A stretch of 64,000 bases of DNA from Aldrovandia affinis (GCA_029706075.1 JAINUG010000134.1:2546001-2610000), one strand, 5' to 3'; shown: positions 34,650-46,755, counted from the stretch's first letter. The notes: a model not told the origin generated them from the letters alone. Translations and numbers: made by a program.

Positions 34650-35280
34650 TGGATAGAGCTGTTCAAATCATGTGGGAGAAGGTTTTTTTTCTAATTTAAG
34701 GGCTAAAGAGATGGTATTTTATTTGAGATTTTAAAAATTGAGATGATGAGGAAAACATTTTATGAGGACGCCAGTTGTCGTATACAGTATTTTCAGCCCC
34801 CTGTAGTCGAAAGCTCTCAACTTATGACATTTTGGGGATGAGCAAGCAGCCAGCTAACTGAGACCATAAGGGCCTAGCGGGATAACATGGGATAATAAGC
34901 TCGCTCAGTTATGACGGAGTGAGCCAATTCACTGCTTCATAGGTGAGGAGCAGAATTTGAATGTCTGCTCAGTATTTCTCAGGGCCAGAGAGCCAGTGAA
35001 TAGAGCCTAGGGTATGGGACACGTGATCAGTTTTTCAAGTCGTTGCTGCAACATTGTGGACTAATTGCAGCATGGACTATATCCACTTTCCAGACAAAAT
35101 CTAAACAGTGAGGCACTGCTATAATCCAGTTTAGAGGACACAAAGGCTTGGACAGTTAGACGTTTATCAGCATCTTTGAGCAGTAGGAAACATCTCTGTT
35201 AATAACAGATTCAGAGAAAGGGGGCCTATGAGTTCATAGCCACCCACACTGCAGAAGAACAGTGACATTCTGCGACGAGT
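34650..35280. repeat. L2-like LINE 3' region fragment (tentative)
   Basis: The segment around 34965-35200 (AGCCAGTGAATAGAGCCTAG, TTGCTGCAACATTGTGGACT, CACTGCTATAATCCAGTTTA) resembles the untranslated 3' region of fish L2-type LINEs as I know them. No reverse-transcriptase frame is visible. Confidence 0.35.
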
Positions 35281-36235
35281 TAGAGTCACCTGGGACCAAT
35301 TCCGTTGACGTTACAGAGACACAACATTTATTAAGGATCAGCTCTCAACATTTTTCAAAAAAGATGCTTTTCCACCTGCAGCCTTCGTGAGTGAGGTGCA
35401 TTTTCTCTGTTTAAAAATAGATGCAATCCGTCTCCAATGACTCACTTACAAACTTGTGTGATGTATAAGAGTGCGGACAAGCATTTAAATTAAGTTACCA
35501 AAACAACATTTCATTGATGACAAACATTTCAAGTGCTGAAAACTTTGAATCTATCTGTCTATTTAGTGTGGATCTTTCATGAATGTAAATACCCAAATTA
35601 ATTAAATTTATACACCCATACTAGTAAGCAGTAGCCTAAAATAAGGGTGCTATGCAAAAAAAAGCATAATTTTAAAAGAAAAATGTCTGCGTTCCCTCTT
35701 CTAGTTAAGACACAATGGGCCAGATGCAAGAACCACTTTTACACACAAATTTGTTCATAAGTCACTCTGCGAATTTGCCGCATTCACCAATTTATTGTAT
35801 TTAGAATTTTCTCTTAGGTACGAACAAGATTTACGAGTGGTCCAGAACTGTCGTACGAGTCATACGTACAATTTTCCTGCCGTTCCCCAAAGCAAAACAA
35901 CTTTGTTTTTGACTAATGGATTGTGTCTATTTTGTTACTTAGAAGAACTGTTGAGTTTGAATATATAAACTACATGATAAATGATAGAATTCATAATGTA
36001 TAATCATTTTGAGAGTATCCTGTTTGACAATTCTAGGCCTATATTTGACTGTTTTCTTTTCAAATTGTAGGATAATATCATTCATAATTCATTAATATAA
36101 TTATATCATTATAATTTGTTTCAATTGAGGCTATGGTATAATACTACAATATCAATATAAACATCTCAAACTGCAAAACAACTTAAATGGTGCACTAATT
36201 GGTCCCTGCATATAAGGCCAAGGGGAAGTGTTACC

Positions 36236-37335
36236 ATGCGCAACGTCATGGCTTATCTGCTTCTTTTGGATGCCTGTCAGGCCCTTGGAAGAGAGCACGT
36301 CTTTAGAGAGCGCACTGATCTATTTGCAGAGACAGACGAATGGCTAGTGTCGCGTTTTCAGTCACCACGGGCTGTGCTTCTACATATATGTATGTTGTTG
36401 GAGCCGCAACTCAGCAGACAGACACGCCGATCCAACCCAATTCCACCACATCTCCAAGTACTAACCACCCTCGGATTCCTGGCCACAGGAACGTTCCAAA
36501 GGGAGGGAGATAGGGGACAGATCGGGTGTATCCCAGTCTTCTGTGAGTCGTGCGCTCCCCCCGGTCATCAAAGCCCTCATCACACTATCACCCAAGTACA
36601 TCAAATTCCCATACACCGCCGTCCAACAAGTACAGATCAAGAGGGACTTTCATGCCATCGCTGGACTACCCAACATCATCGGAGCAATAGACTGCACACA
36701 CGTACGCATTAAAGTGCCGTCCTCTGACCCATTCCCCTTCCTAAATCGCAAGCAGTATCACTCCATTAACGTCCAACTTATATCAGATGCTAAATACAAC
36801 CTGCTGAATGTCGTTGCTCAATGGCCTGGGGGAGCGCACGACTCCTTTGTGGTGCAAAACAGTGGAATTGGGACACGTCTTGCACAAGGTGCTCTACTTA
36901 TTGGTAAGTGGCTGATCAACTGTTATTTTCCACCATGCAAACTGACTATTTTAATTGAATTGAAATTCATTATTTTCTCCAGGTGATCGAGGTTATACCA
37001 TAGCTCCCTGGCTCATGACACCTCTAGTGAACCCACAGAACAGACAGGAGCGCGCTTACAACGAGCGTCATACACGCACCCGTTCTGTAGTGGAGCGCAC
37101 AATTGGGGTTCTGAAGGCCAGGTGGATGTGCCTTGACACAGCTGGTGGCAAGCTGCTCTACACCCCAGAGAAGGCATGTAAAATCACTTTTGCATGTTGT
37201 GTTTTGCACAACATTGCAATAAATGAGGGCGTTCCATTGCCGGATCCAGCACCTGCACAGGACATGCCAGTTGACCCCCCACTAGGACCAAACCATCTAG
37301 ATGGCATTAGGCAACAACTAATTGCACGACTTTGA
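36236..37335 (+). pseudogene. HARBI1-like Harbinger transposase, one frameshift, one intron
   Basis: DDE_4-type nuclease that cuts and pastes the element. ATG 36236 starts a frame covering the N-terminal helical region (ACQALGREHVF, then LTTLGFLATGTFQ). The expected EIGDRSGVSQSSVSRALPPV block lies in another frame. A 4-bp tandem duplication (GGAG) near 36502-36511 accounts for the shift. The core then reads on: IGAIDCTHVRIK with the first catalytic Asp, WPGGAHDSFV with the second, and after a 79-bp GT-AG intron (36904-36982) DRGYTIAPWLMTPL and VVERTIGVLKARW with the catalytic Glu. The stop is at 37335. Apart from the 4-bp insertion the protein looks intact, so inactivation appears recent. An in-frame family homologue elsewhere in this genome is likely. 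Confidence 0.85.
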
Positions 37336-37419
37336 GGTATACTCTACTTTATAAACATAAATAAACAAGCTTATTTAGGCAAAGTATTTATTGTTTATTT
37401 AATACATCAGCTATGCTTG

Positions 37420-37583
37420 CGTTAACTGCACAAGTAATTTTTTCACACTCCTTGGTTTTAACACTCCTTAATTCCACTCTTGACGCTCTTAAATAGTATG
37501 TGCCTTCGGTTACTTATTTCAGATAGTAGTACTTAAATCTCTGAGCTCGTGAAGTTTTTCTTCTTGGTTTTGTTCGGTGCCAT
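37420..37583 (-). pseudogene. Harbinger Myb/SANT-like ORF, degenerate
   Basis: From ATG 37583 on minus the translation is MAPNKTKKKNFTSSEI, an in-frame stop, then VLLSEISNRRHILFKSVKSG. After a frame change come residues of the ITCAVNAS type. This matches the first half of the Myb/SANT-like accessory protein of Harbinger elements (KKxNFTxxEIxxLL, then RRxILF, then AVNA). It points towards the transposase gene, the normal two-gene layout. Decay is more advanced than in the neighbouring transposase. Confidence 0.7.
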
Positions 37584-37859
37584 TGTTGTGAATGACTTTC
37601 CTATGAAAATGGGGCGGGACGCCTAACCTTATATAGCATTATTGGGCCGTCAATTATGCTAATTTACAAATCACATGAAGGCGCACTCATTTAAGAAGAC
37701 GTGGCATTCAGCATGTTTACGTTGTCATTTACGACAGTTTTCTGAAGTTACGAGCGTTTGCTGAATCTGACGTGGAACACTCGTAGAAGCCACCTCACGA
37801 AAAAAAAGTATGAGAAAGATACGATAAAAATAAGAAAATGTTCTTGCATGAGGCCCAAT

Positions 37860-38990
37860 GTTAGTGACTTCATGAGTGGTGATTCCTGTGGGTTTCATCG
37901 AAACACAAATTTAAATAGCATCTGCATGAAGTCCCATCTGGCATGCACAAATTTTACCCTGTGTCTCTAGTACTTTTGCCTCTTGGATATGGGCTCTCTG
38001 AACAAGATTTTTGAATGAAACACCATGTAAGCCACGTGGACAGCCGGTGCAAGATATGATAAGACGTCTTTAAGAGCAAACATTATTAGGAGATTAATTG
38101 GACCTGCACATTGAAAAAGATTAAATTCCCTGATTGCTAAGACCAACTGCCTAACATTTAATTATCGGACCTGCGAGTGGTTTACTTTTTCCTAATGCAG
38201 GCATGATATAAGGTGACCAGCGTTAATTAGGCCAGGATTAAGGAAGATTAATTGTCGCCGTCTGAAGCCATCTTTCTCTCTTTCTTTTTTCTCCCTCGCT
38301 TAATTATAAGTTGCGGACCCTGGAATACGGGTGCTGCAAGAGGCTTTCTTTGAGATGACATTCACCATTTTAGGTTCTGAGGTTTTCACTGAATACTGAA
38401 GTATCCTCTTTGAGTACCCCTCTGTGGTCTCCAAGCTCACAAACCCAGCAAATTAATTCATTATAATTAAATGAAAATCAGTATTTCCAGCAGTGTGCTT
38501 CTCAAAAGGTCATACTGGAAAGTATGTTTAGACATGAAAAATAATTGAAAAAATTTATTTCAGTCATTTTCCCAGTTATTCTCATTAAATGTTGACCTGC
38601 AGAGCAGGCTTATGAAAAGATATACAGTACAACATAATGAGACCTTCGACTTTGTCGTGTAACAGATTAAACAGCATTTAATGTGCTCTGGCCTCACAAT
38701 AAATTTTGTCACGATACAGATACAAATCAACATTTGTGATGTGGGTAGTGACATTTTTGGCCATAAATTACACAAATATGGAGAGTTGCCAACTTTGGGA
38801 GCTGGCATTTAGTAAGGTCTGACTCTACACACCTTTTGGATGATATTGCTGAGCACGGGGTGTGGGGGGGTGGGGGTGGGGGGGCGGTAATCTAGTGCCA
38901 ATTTCCTTCTCAGTACTATGTTTTATGCATAGTACTTATATTTCCACAGACACTTTTACATTTGATAACCCTAAGCAAACCCATTAAGAT
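37860..38990. other. Intronic stretch without recognised genes
   Basis: AT-rich non-coding sequence with a G-rich run near 38866-38886. Nothing supportable. Confidence 0.55.
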
Positions 38991-39002
38991 GAAAATGTGT
39001 AT

Positions 39003-39280
39003 GGGCCCTCAGGTGGTTCAATTGGTAAAAGCACTTGCCAGGAGTGCAGGTTGCCCACTGCAGACGGGGGTTTGATTCCCTGGCTGCGCCAACGGCTCTG
39101 GCCAGGGAGTCCCACTTGAGCCCGCCGCAGGTCCCTCTCGATGGGTTCCCTCGCCCTCATCACTGCCGGTACCAGGGTAGCGGCTGATTCTGTAATTGCA
39201 GGCGGTGGGCTCGTGGGGGTGGATAATTGACTCAATAGAGGGCACGATTGGCCACCAAATTGGGGAGAAAACAAAAAATA
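39003..39280 (+). mobile_element. tRNA-derived SINE, second family, shared tail
   Basis: The head GTGGTTCAATTGGTAAAAGC with box B-like GGGTTTGATTCCC differs from the head of the main SINE family. The 3' part (GTGGATAATT, then GGCCACCAAATTGGGGAGAA) matches the tail of the 14290 and 58804 copies. Confidence 0.7.
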
Positions 39281-40029
39281 TTAAAATATGTGAAAAGCCA
39301 TAGGTGTGAGTGCATGTAAAATAGGTGAGACTCAAGCTCAATGCATCGGAGTGAATGATGATATTGCACAGTAGCATCACACCTGCTGTTACTGGTGTAT
39401 GAAGCGTGCAGAAACCGGCGTGACAGAGAACATGTCGTCCCGTAGAGTAGTACCCTCACGTAATCCACTGTGACGCAGACACATCTGATGTTTTCAACGA
39501 TGAGCCAGTGAGAGTGAAGGTGAAACCACAGTGGGACTGGGTGAAGGGCAAAATTTCAGATTAAGAGCGTGTAGGACGACGATGGAAAGGCTTTTCACAA
39601 AAAAAAGAAACGAGAGGGAGTGATCGCTCGGATCCCAGCGGGAGAAAGAGGCGGAATGCCAGTCACAAATCCAGATGATGACAGTGGCCGTCGGACGCTT
39701 ACCGCCCGTGGGAGGATATCTTAGCTCTGTGGAGAACTATGAAACAAGCTCCCACACTTTTTTTCACACGCTTTTCCACAGGTACTGGGGGAGAATACCA
39801 ATGACCAAAGAGTAAGAGAAACTCAATGGCAGAAGACACACTAATTTAGGACCACACAACTGCTGACGTTCCCTCACGGATAACTTTATTTGGGGCAGAC
39901 AGAGGGGTCTTGGGTTTAAAATGTTAGAGTGCATGCAAGACGGGATACTGCGATGGTAAATCAGATGGAAATATACGTAAGCGTCATAGCAGTTAAAAAC
40001 AATCAAATTTGTTTAAAATATGCATGCAC

Positions 40030-40190
40030 AGGGGCCTCCAATGCGTAGCGGTCTGACGCACCCGTATTGGCTGGTACTTTATGAGTATGAGCTGCCTATT
40101 ACAGTCGTGGTTCGAAACCTGACTGTACCAGATCAATCCTGGTGGGGAACCCCCAATCGGGGGCGGCATTTGGCTGAATTGAATTTGGAC
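40030..40190 (+). mobile_element. tRNA-derived SINE, 3'-truncated copy
   Basis: It begins AGGGGCCTCCAATGCGTAGC, with a good box B (GTGGTTCGAAACCTGAC) and then CAATCCTGGTGGGGAACCCC and GGGGGCGGCATTTGGCTG. It breaks off before the tail. It is the best-preserved box B among the copies here. Confidence 0.75.
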
Positions 40191-40199
40191 TATGAATGA

Positions 40200-41090
40200 A
40201 AAACCTATGATTTGGTCTGTTCAATGAAGGGATAATCCAATCCAGTCCAACAGCTTAATTATTGATGCGACGAACAGAAAAGTTTACACTAAACTGTCGT
40301 CGTCGCTAGCTTGGTAGCACCATGGCAAAGTGTCTGGGTGCCAGGCTAACACATCTTACTACAGGACTGTAACCTGTAGGTGAGTAGCTAGTGGTCACTT
40401 TTTCTGCGTTAACCTGAAGAGCACTGGCCGACTGAAGTCCACCTTACCCCTGTGGGAAGGGGCTATTTTTGTCTTGCTGCTGTGGACTCCTGGACATAGT
40501 CAGCTAATTACAGAGCCCAGAGTTAGCCTAGCGATATCTTGGTCATAGCCTCTCAGCTTGTGCTCAGAGAGAGTGCATTTGCTTGAGTCCCTCAGGACGC
40601 CCAGGGTTCTTTGTTTGCCAGATTAATTACTGAGTCCATGTGTAGCTGCGTTGTCCACAGGCAACGTTGTTCACTTCCCTCATTTGTAAGTGTCAGCGCC
40701 TTTCTTTATGGATCCGTCAAGTTCGGTGAATTCCGCACCCTGCTTTGTTTTGTTCCGTTTTTTTGTTCTTCTTCTCAAGTTAATTCATCTCCATTTGTAC
40801 CTATGCTTCAGTGGAGACTTGGTAAATTATTAGGAGCAGGAGGCCAAGGGAGAGCTTGTTTTTTAATTTCCTCCCATTCCAAAACGAATGATGTAGCTAC
40901 GTATTCATCAGAGAATGCAAGCGAAACAGGTGCTGTGTCTCCCTTTTTAAAAAATATGTTATTCAGGTGAAGGTAACACATTTAACCAGGTTGCACTTAC
41001 AGTGAATAACATTGTTTATTTAATTTCCTCCACACCGTACTGTAGGTTTTACCTGTTTTGCGTGTTTTAATGAAAATGTATTTGTCCTAA
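40200..41090. other. Intronic stretch without recognised genes
   Basis: Mixed-composition non-coding sequence. Short frames have no recognisable domain. Confidence 0.5.
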
Positions 41091-41095
41091 ATGTC

Positions 41096-41460
41096 AAAAG
41101 ATAAGATAAGATAAGATAGCCTTTATTAATCCCCGGGGGGGATTTAGTTTGTCACAGCAGCAATGATACAGAAGGTAGTGAAAGAATACACAAGATATAC
41201 AGAACATCACAGTATACTGAAATAATAAATACTAAAATACAAGAGTAAACCTAGCAGCTATACAGATATACAGAACATCACAGTATACTGAAATACTAAA
41301 TGCTAAAATACAAGAGTAAACCTAGCAGCAATCATACTGGAGGTGGTGCAAATCCACAAGATACACAGCACATACCAGTGTACTGAAGTACTAAAAATAC
41401 TAAGATACAAGGATAAGCATAGCAGCAATCGGGGCAACAGTGAAAAGGGCAAAGAATGTA
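41096..41460. repeat. LINE 3'-tail-like repeat with GATAA array and internal 71-bp duplication
   Basis: It begins with AAGATAAGATAAGATAAGAT, followed by AGCCTTTATTAATCCCCGGG, a common fish retroelement 3' end read in reverse. Downstream, AGAACATCACAGTATACTGA occurs at 41201 and again, 71 bases later, near 41272, with a weaker third copy near 41365. Confidence 0.55.
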
Positions 41461-41843
41461 GGGTAGGCACAGCTGTAGCTGTGTGACATGGAATTGGTGA
41501 AGTTGTGTGGGAGGTCCCATTATCCAACTGTAAGTTCTGAAGATAGAAACATGAGTAATAAAACTATGGTCAGCTTTATGTGACTTGTGTTCATCAGTAG
41601 AACACTTCAGCCTCCAGATTTGTGCTATTTTTTTATCAGCTCAGGTCAGGACCTGCCTGAGGAAGACTTTGTATTCTTCAGTGCTTAAAAGTTCCCAAAG
41701 TGTTCCCAAAGATACACGTTTCAACCAAGTGAGGCCTTTGTCAGGTGTGAGATGAGTGTGAGACATGACTCGTATATATCGAGGCATCATCCAATGAATA
41801 TTTCTGAAATGTATCACTTGACAGTATGTTAGTATGTTAAGCA

Positions 41844-41976
41844 GTATGTGTGTGTGTCTGTGTGTGCTCGTATGTGCACACAATACATACATGTTATTGT
41901 ATATTGCATGGGTGCGTGCGTCTGTGTGTGCGTGCGTGCGTGTATGTTTATGTGTGTGTGTGTGTGTGTGTGTGTG
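41844..41976. repeat. GT-rich interrupted microsatellite
   Basis: Imperfect GT/GCGT tracts over about 130 bases. Confidence 0.8.
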
Positions 41977-41979
41977 GGT

Positions 41980-42980
41980 GAATGGGTGGAGCTACGGCCA
42001 TATGTCATAAATGACCAATTGAACCAATCATTGGATGCAGACAGCTGGTCTTTTCTGGTCAGATGGCTGACTATGTTGATTGGTTCACATGATTAACAGG
42101 ATATGATACTGTAGCTCCTCCCATTTTGGGGTCCATGATGACTCACACCCCCGTTGACTGACTGGCTGCTTTACCGCTTGTCTCTAGCTAATATAAACAT
42201 GGTTAAGACGATTATATATATCAGGTTGTAGGCCATTTTAAGCTATGTATGTTTGCATTAATTTGTTTTTTAAAAGCAGGCTAGCAAAAAAAAAAGAAAA
42301 AAGTTAAAAGGCTTTTGCATGATCAGAAGATCTGTTCTTATTATTTGTCTTGTACATTGTTCATTTGCAGCATAAAATGTCCGCCTTCATAAAAATGTTT
42401 TATTCATACTGATAAAAATGGATTATGCTGTGACAGAATAAGGCAATTGCCTTGGATTTTACAGCACAACACGAGTTTACAAAAAATGGATAAATGATGA
42501 GTGAGCTGTGTTTTGTTACCTCCCTTGAGAACCAGGATGCTCATTATCCTTTGAGAGGTCATTTTGTGCTTTGAAGTTCTGTTCTTGAAGGTATGTTCTT
42601 TCTGTCAGACTAGTTTCCGCATTGTTTCATTGGAAATAGAACTTTGGATTTGGATTGTTCTTCCAACAAACGTGAACCTAGAGAAACCATTTGGTTGGAC
42701 ACTAACCCGAGTGCCTATCCCGATGGCTTTTGGGATTCGCTCAGTTGTTGTGCATATAGTTTTATTAGAGATGCTGGAAAAAATGGCAAAAGCCATGCCC
42801 AAAGTTTCATAGGGGCTGGGAAAAAATGCCAAAAATATGTTTTTGTTCAATACAATGAATCTATTATGTTTTATGTAAAATGCTCGTGCTGTATCAGAAA
42901 TATCATTATTCTCTGTCCCGTTTGACTGTACCATTGCATAACGCAGTCCCCTGTTAATGTGACAACTCACATAATACACC
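41980..42980. other. Intronic stretch without recognised genes
   Basis: Non-coding. Overlapping open frames on both strands at 42564-42985 show no recognisable domain and I do not call them genes. Confidence 0.5.
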
Positions 42981-42989
42981 CACATTACC

Positions 42990-43575
42990 TAACCAGGAAA
43001 CACTGTAGCACACAAACGCTCATGTAACATAATGAAGTGGCACTGTAGCCGCACACACTCAGCAATTTACCCAACTTACCCTGTGGCACAAAAACGCTCA
43101 CATACTATAGTCAGGTAACACTGTAGCACACAAACGCTCACATAGTGTATCCAGGTGATTTATATTCAGGTAATTATCCACATAATGTATCCAGCTCACA
43201 TAATTTCACTAGGCGACACCGTAGAACACAACCATTCACATAATTTAACAAGGGGACAATGTGGCACACAACCACTCAGGCAACATAACCAAGTCACTCC
43301 CTGGCACACAAACGCTCACATAATATAATAGGGTGACACTGAAGCACACAAATGGCCAAATAGTGTATTGAGGTAATATTCTAGCTCACAAATGCTCACA
43401 TAATGTAACCAGGGGACACTGTAGTACACAAACACCCACACAACTTTTTCTAGGTAATACTCTAGCTCGCAAACGCTCACATAACGTATCCAGGAGACAC
43501 CGTAGCTTGCACACATTCACATAATGTAACCAAGTTACTCTGTAGCACACAAACGCTCACACATTCTATTATGGT
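42990..43575. repeat. 40-bp minisatellite, about 14 degenerate copies
   Basis: The unit contains ACTGTAGCACACAAACGCTC, ACATAATGTA and ACCAGG. Equivalent positions recur every 40 bases (for example 43261, 43301, 43341, 43381 and 43421). In the 3' half two unit types alternate, GACACTGTAGYACAC and AATAYTCTAGCTCRC, giving a local 80-bp higher-order period. Confidence 0.9.
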
Positions 43576-43675
43576 TTAAGCAAATGTGAGCTTTACTCAT
43601 TCACTCCCCTCACTGACATGGCAGTCTGGTCACAGTGGCAGAAAGTGAGACGAGATAAGGTTTCTGAACCCATAT

Positions 43676-43735
43676 CTCTCTCTCTCTCTCCCTCTCTCTC
43701 TCCCTCCCCCTCCCTCCCTCTCTCTCTTTCTCTCC
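43676..43735. repeat. CT/CCCT microsatellite
   Basis: CT array with CCC interruptions, about 60 bases. Confidence 0.9.
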
Positions 43736-43759
43736 CTCTCCCTTTCCCACACGGATAAC

Positions 43760-44810
43760 GGCCCCGTGTCCCCGGGGTGCAGCCTGGTCTGTCCCAGATA
43801 CAGATGCATGTGCGCTGCCAATCCCAGGGATGAAGGAGGGGCTGCATGCAGACAAGCGAACGGCCAAACAAGCCAAATTAAAGGCAGGCCAACGCTATGC
43901 CAAAATCAATATATTGCATGCGTAAGAGCCACCAAAAATGTGACTAGCCAGAAGGATACAATCTCTTGAGGATCCCTTTTTCACAGTTTCCCTGTCTAAA
44001 GTCTGCCACTGCTCTTTCCCCGTTCAAGAGTACTTGCCTACATTAAATTATTTGAGGAGCAACCATTTTTTTGGGATTCACTACAATTCACTTTAGGCCA
44101 CTGAAAAGAAAAAGACTGACATTTGTAAAACCTTACACTCTTTGTTGAATTTATTTGGTCCTCCACAGGGAGAATCTTTACTAAATACATGCATCTCATG
44201 GTCAAGGGCAACAGACTTTACTAGAGCTATGTGATCCATTCATACCTGGCAACTGTTTTCAAGAAGCAGAAAAAAGAGCACACTTCAGTTCTCCTTGTAT
44301 AATGTTTATTTTGGCATGTTGTTGTATGGGCTCAGAATGTTGGCATAACCAGGTGGATTAAGTCGTATCTTTGTTGATTGAGTCACCCATTAATGATGCA
44401 GAAATTGTATGAGTTGCCTGCCTTTCCTCAAGCATATAAGCAGAGATACTTACTCCTTTAAGGTCTGAGTCACTGTAACTGGGCTGACAATGACCAGCAT
44501 TCAGTTCAGTTCAGTGTCTACAGTACTGCTCCTGAGTTTCTTTAATGGTCGTTTAATGGTTCATTAGCATGGCTTGGTTAATTGCTTGATTCTGACTGAT
44601 ATTTTTCACATGTAAAAATATCAAGGCACAACAATATAAGGCTCCCAACAATGAAAATAAATGTAATCCTATGGGAGTATTCCGGTTCGCAATCACCTTG
44701 GTGCTACTTCTTTTTTTGTTGTTGCAGTGGACATACCTCATTTTCTAATTTGGTGAATAAATGTATTTCTAACATTAATCAATGACGTGTATTAATCCCT
44801 TTGGCAAGTA
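43760..44810. other. Intronic stretch without recognised genes
   Basis: Non-coding AT-rich sequence. Nothing supportable. Confidence 0.55.
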
Positions 44811-44819
44811 GCCATGTTA

Positions 44820-44950
44820 TAAGCGGGATAATGTTCCGCAGACAGTTGTTGAGAATAACAGCACTTCAGGGTGTTCACGTCGAGGTCGCATCACTCTGTC
44901 ATGCTGTTATTTTCAACAACCAACTTGTCCGCATTACATTATCCCTTAAT
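44820..44950. mobile_element. Palindromic MITE (foldback)
   Basis: The left arm, AGCGGGATAATGTTCCGCAG through GTTGTTGAGAATAACAGCA, is complementary to the right arm ending GCATTACATTATCCCTTA. The arms are about 42 bases with several mismatches, separated by a loop of about 40 bases. It is non-coding and would form a long hairpin. Confidence 0.65.
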
Positions 44951-44976
44951 CATTTGTATCTTTTATTTCAATACAG

Positions 44977-45133
44977 CTTTGAACCTGTGAACCTGCTGTC
45001 TGAAGGTCAGATAAAGGCCTATGATGAGATGCGCACCAGTGATGTGATTGCTGGAAATTACAGAGCATGCCACAAAAGGGTGGAAAATGTCAAAATCACC
45101 CTTCTGATACAGGAGCCCGAGGCCAAAAATTGA
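44977..45133 (+). other. Possible orphan exon or coding relic, function unknown
   Basis: A good acceptor (TTTTATTTCAATACAG) precedes an open frame that translates as FEPVNLLSEGQIKAYDEMRT, continues SDVIAGNYRACHKRVENVKI, and stops at 45133 after EPEAKN. Composition is protein-like (charged, non-repetitive). I do not recognise the family. No partner exon was seen on the same strand nearby. It may be the last exon of a transposon gene or a captured fragment. Confidence 0.25.
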
Positions 45134-45139
45134 AAACTG

Positions 45140-46740
45140 CATAATGTTGTGACCTGGTCCTGAACAAATGGGGATTGCATGTTAACGTATAACCTCAACT
45201 GTGATCTAAATTCATATATTTAATACAAAAAAGACTGATTTCAGTTTTTTAAATGTATTGTTTTCTTGTAATGGAATTCAAACCATTTTTGATGGATATT
45301 TATGATATGTAGATAATGTAGATGGAGATTTCTATGGATATTTCAATGCACAGTGAACAATCCCACTGTATTACAAAAAAAAAGTGTTGGCCAAAAACAG
45401 TCATGTGACCTACTCCAGACCCCTCCACAATACCAGACACTGTTGAGAGAAACAGATCAGCATGAGACTTAACACATTTAGAACAATTGTGAACAGCTAT
45501 ATGGGTGGAGAGGAGGAATACTATACCACACGCTGACGTGCAAGATGAGGGGTGGAAAGGTCAAAGATCATCATGGCCGTGTGTCACAACCTGCAGTTCT
45601 TCATTACCTGTTTCTTCTTGCGAAAACTGTGGGGGTTTTAGTCCAAGGTTGTATTGATGTGATTGAATGGGGATTAGCCGTAAATCAACCACGGAGGCCG
45701 CTTTGGGGGTTCAGGAGTGTGGAGGTGTGGGTGAATGCTCTACATGGGTGACCATTTGAAAACAAAAGGGAAACAGCACCTGATTTTATTGTGACGTGAC
45801 ATTGACTTCTTATTCATGGGGTTACAGGTCACCAAACTGATTTAAAAAAATGATTGTACTTATACTGTATAATAAAAAATCAGTCAATAATAAACTTGCA
45901 ATGCAAAACATACCAATTTGACAGTAGCCACATGTATAAAAAACTAATTCATTTGGCAGTTTTTGTCCAAAGCCAAGTCCATGGGCAATATGGCATACAA
46001 CACCAATGAAAATAACTAGATAAGTGCACGTACAAGTTGTACAACTCAGCATAGTGACCATTAAAAAAAAACACCTGAAAAGAGATGGAAGGCTAACAGC
46101 AGCCAGCTTGGTGCTCCAGACTGAATCAGGCTCCCTGGTCCTCTTGGCTAACTGTGAATAATAAGCGCAGTGCTGATGAGCCCTCCTCCCCAGCAGCCAG
46201 GCCTTCATGGCGGCCTGTGATTACTGTGGGAGCCAGAGATTCAGATTGGTTCTGCCCCTCCGGGTCAGGCATGCCGGGTCAGCTCCTCAGCCCATATCCC
46301 ATGGCAACACTTCGCTTTCAACAGCAGGATGAACCGGCACGCATGTCGGCGAGCCAACAACATGTGCTTAACGTATTCATGCTTTCATCACTCATGTTCC
46401 TTAAAAAAAATAAAAATAAAAGATCATATATAATGATGCAATACAAATATGCTGTTTATCCCCACGGGGCAATTTTAGCTGGGCCGGAGCTCTGCAAAAT
46501 AAGCAACTTATTTACATAAAACAAACACACAACAACAGCAACACAGCATCAGGTCCAACTGGCACAAGCTAAAAGCAAGGTGCCGAAATTTTAATAATAA
46601 ATTATTTCAATGTCTATTAAGGAGTAGCTTGGCATGGTGTGTGGGTATGTGTGTGTGTGTGCGTTTGTGCAGGTATGTGTGTGTGCGTGTGTGTGTGTGT
46701 GTGTGTGCGCGTGCACACGCTCATGACAGGCTTTAGAACT
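45140..46740. other. Intronic stretch without recognised genes
   Basis: Non-coding, with a GT/GC-rich tract at 46640-46715. Frames at 45545-45751 and 46154-46519 have no recognisable domain. Confidence 0.5.
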
Positions 46741-46755
46741 AACGGTTACTCTTAC

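Larger units (their letters stand above)
35717..37856 (+). mobile_element. PIF/Harbinger transposon, near complete (copy 1)
   Basis: Inverted termini are GGGCCAGATGCAAGAAC at the left and, as reverse complement, GGGCCTCATGCAAGAAC at the right (15 of 17 identical). The flanking trinucleotide AAT is at 35714-35716 and 37857-37859, a 3-bp target duplication as expected for this superfamily. It contains a spliced HARBI1-like transposase on plus and a decayed Myb/SANT ORF on minus. The total length is 2140 bp. Confidence 0.9.

Noticed and set aside
36236-37335. Host HARBI1 gene
   Set aside because: It is enclosed by transposon inverted ends with AAT target duplications and carries a frameshift, so it is an element gene and not the domesticated host HARBI1.
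40030-40130. tRNA gene
   Set aside because: Box A and B are present but the sequence does not form a full cloverleaf and is repeated with a SINE body elsewhere in the window.
42564-42985. Overlapping open frames on both strands
   Set aside because: Protein-like composition on both strands but no recognisable motif, splice site or repeat relation; insufficient for a gene call.
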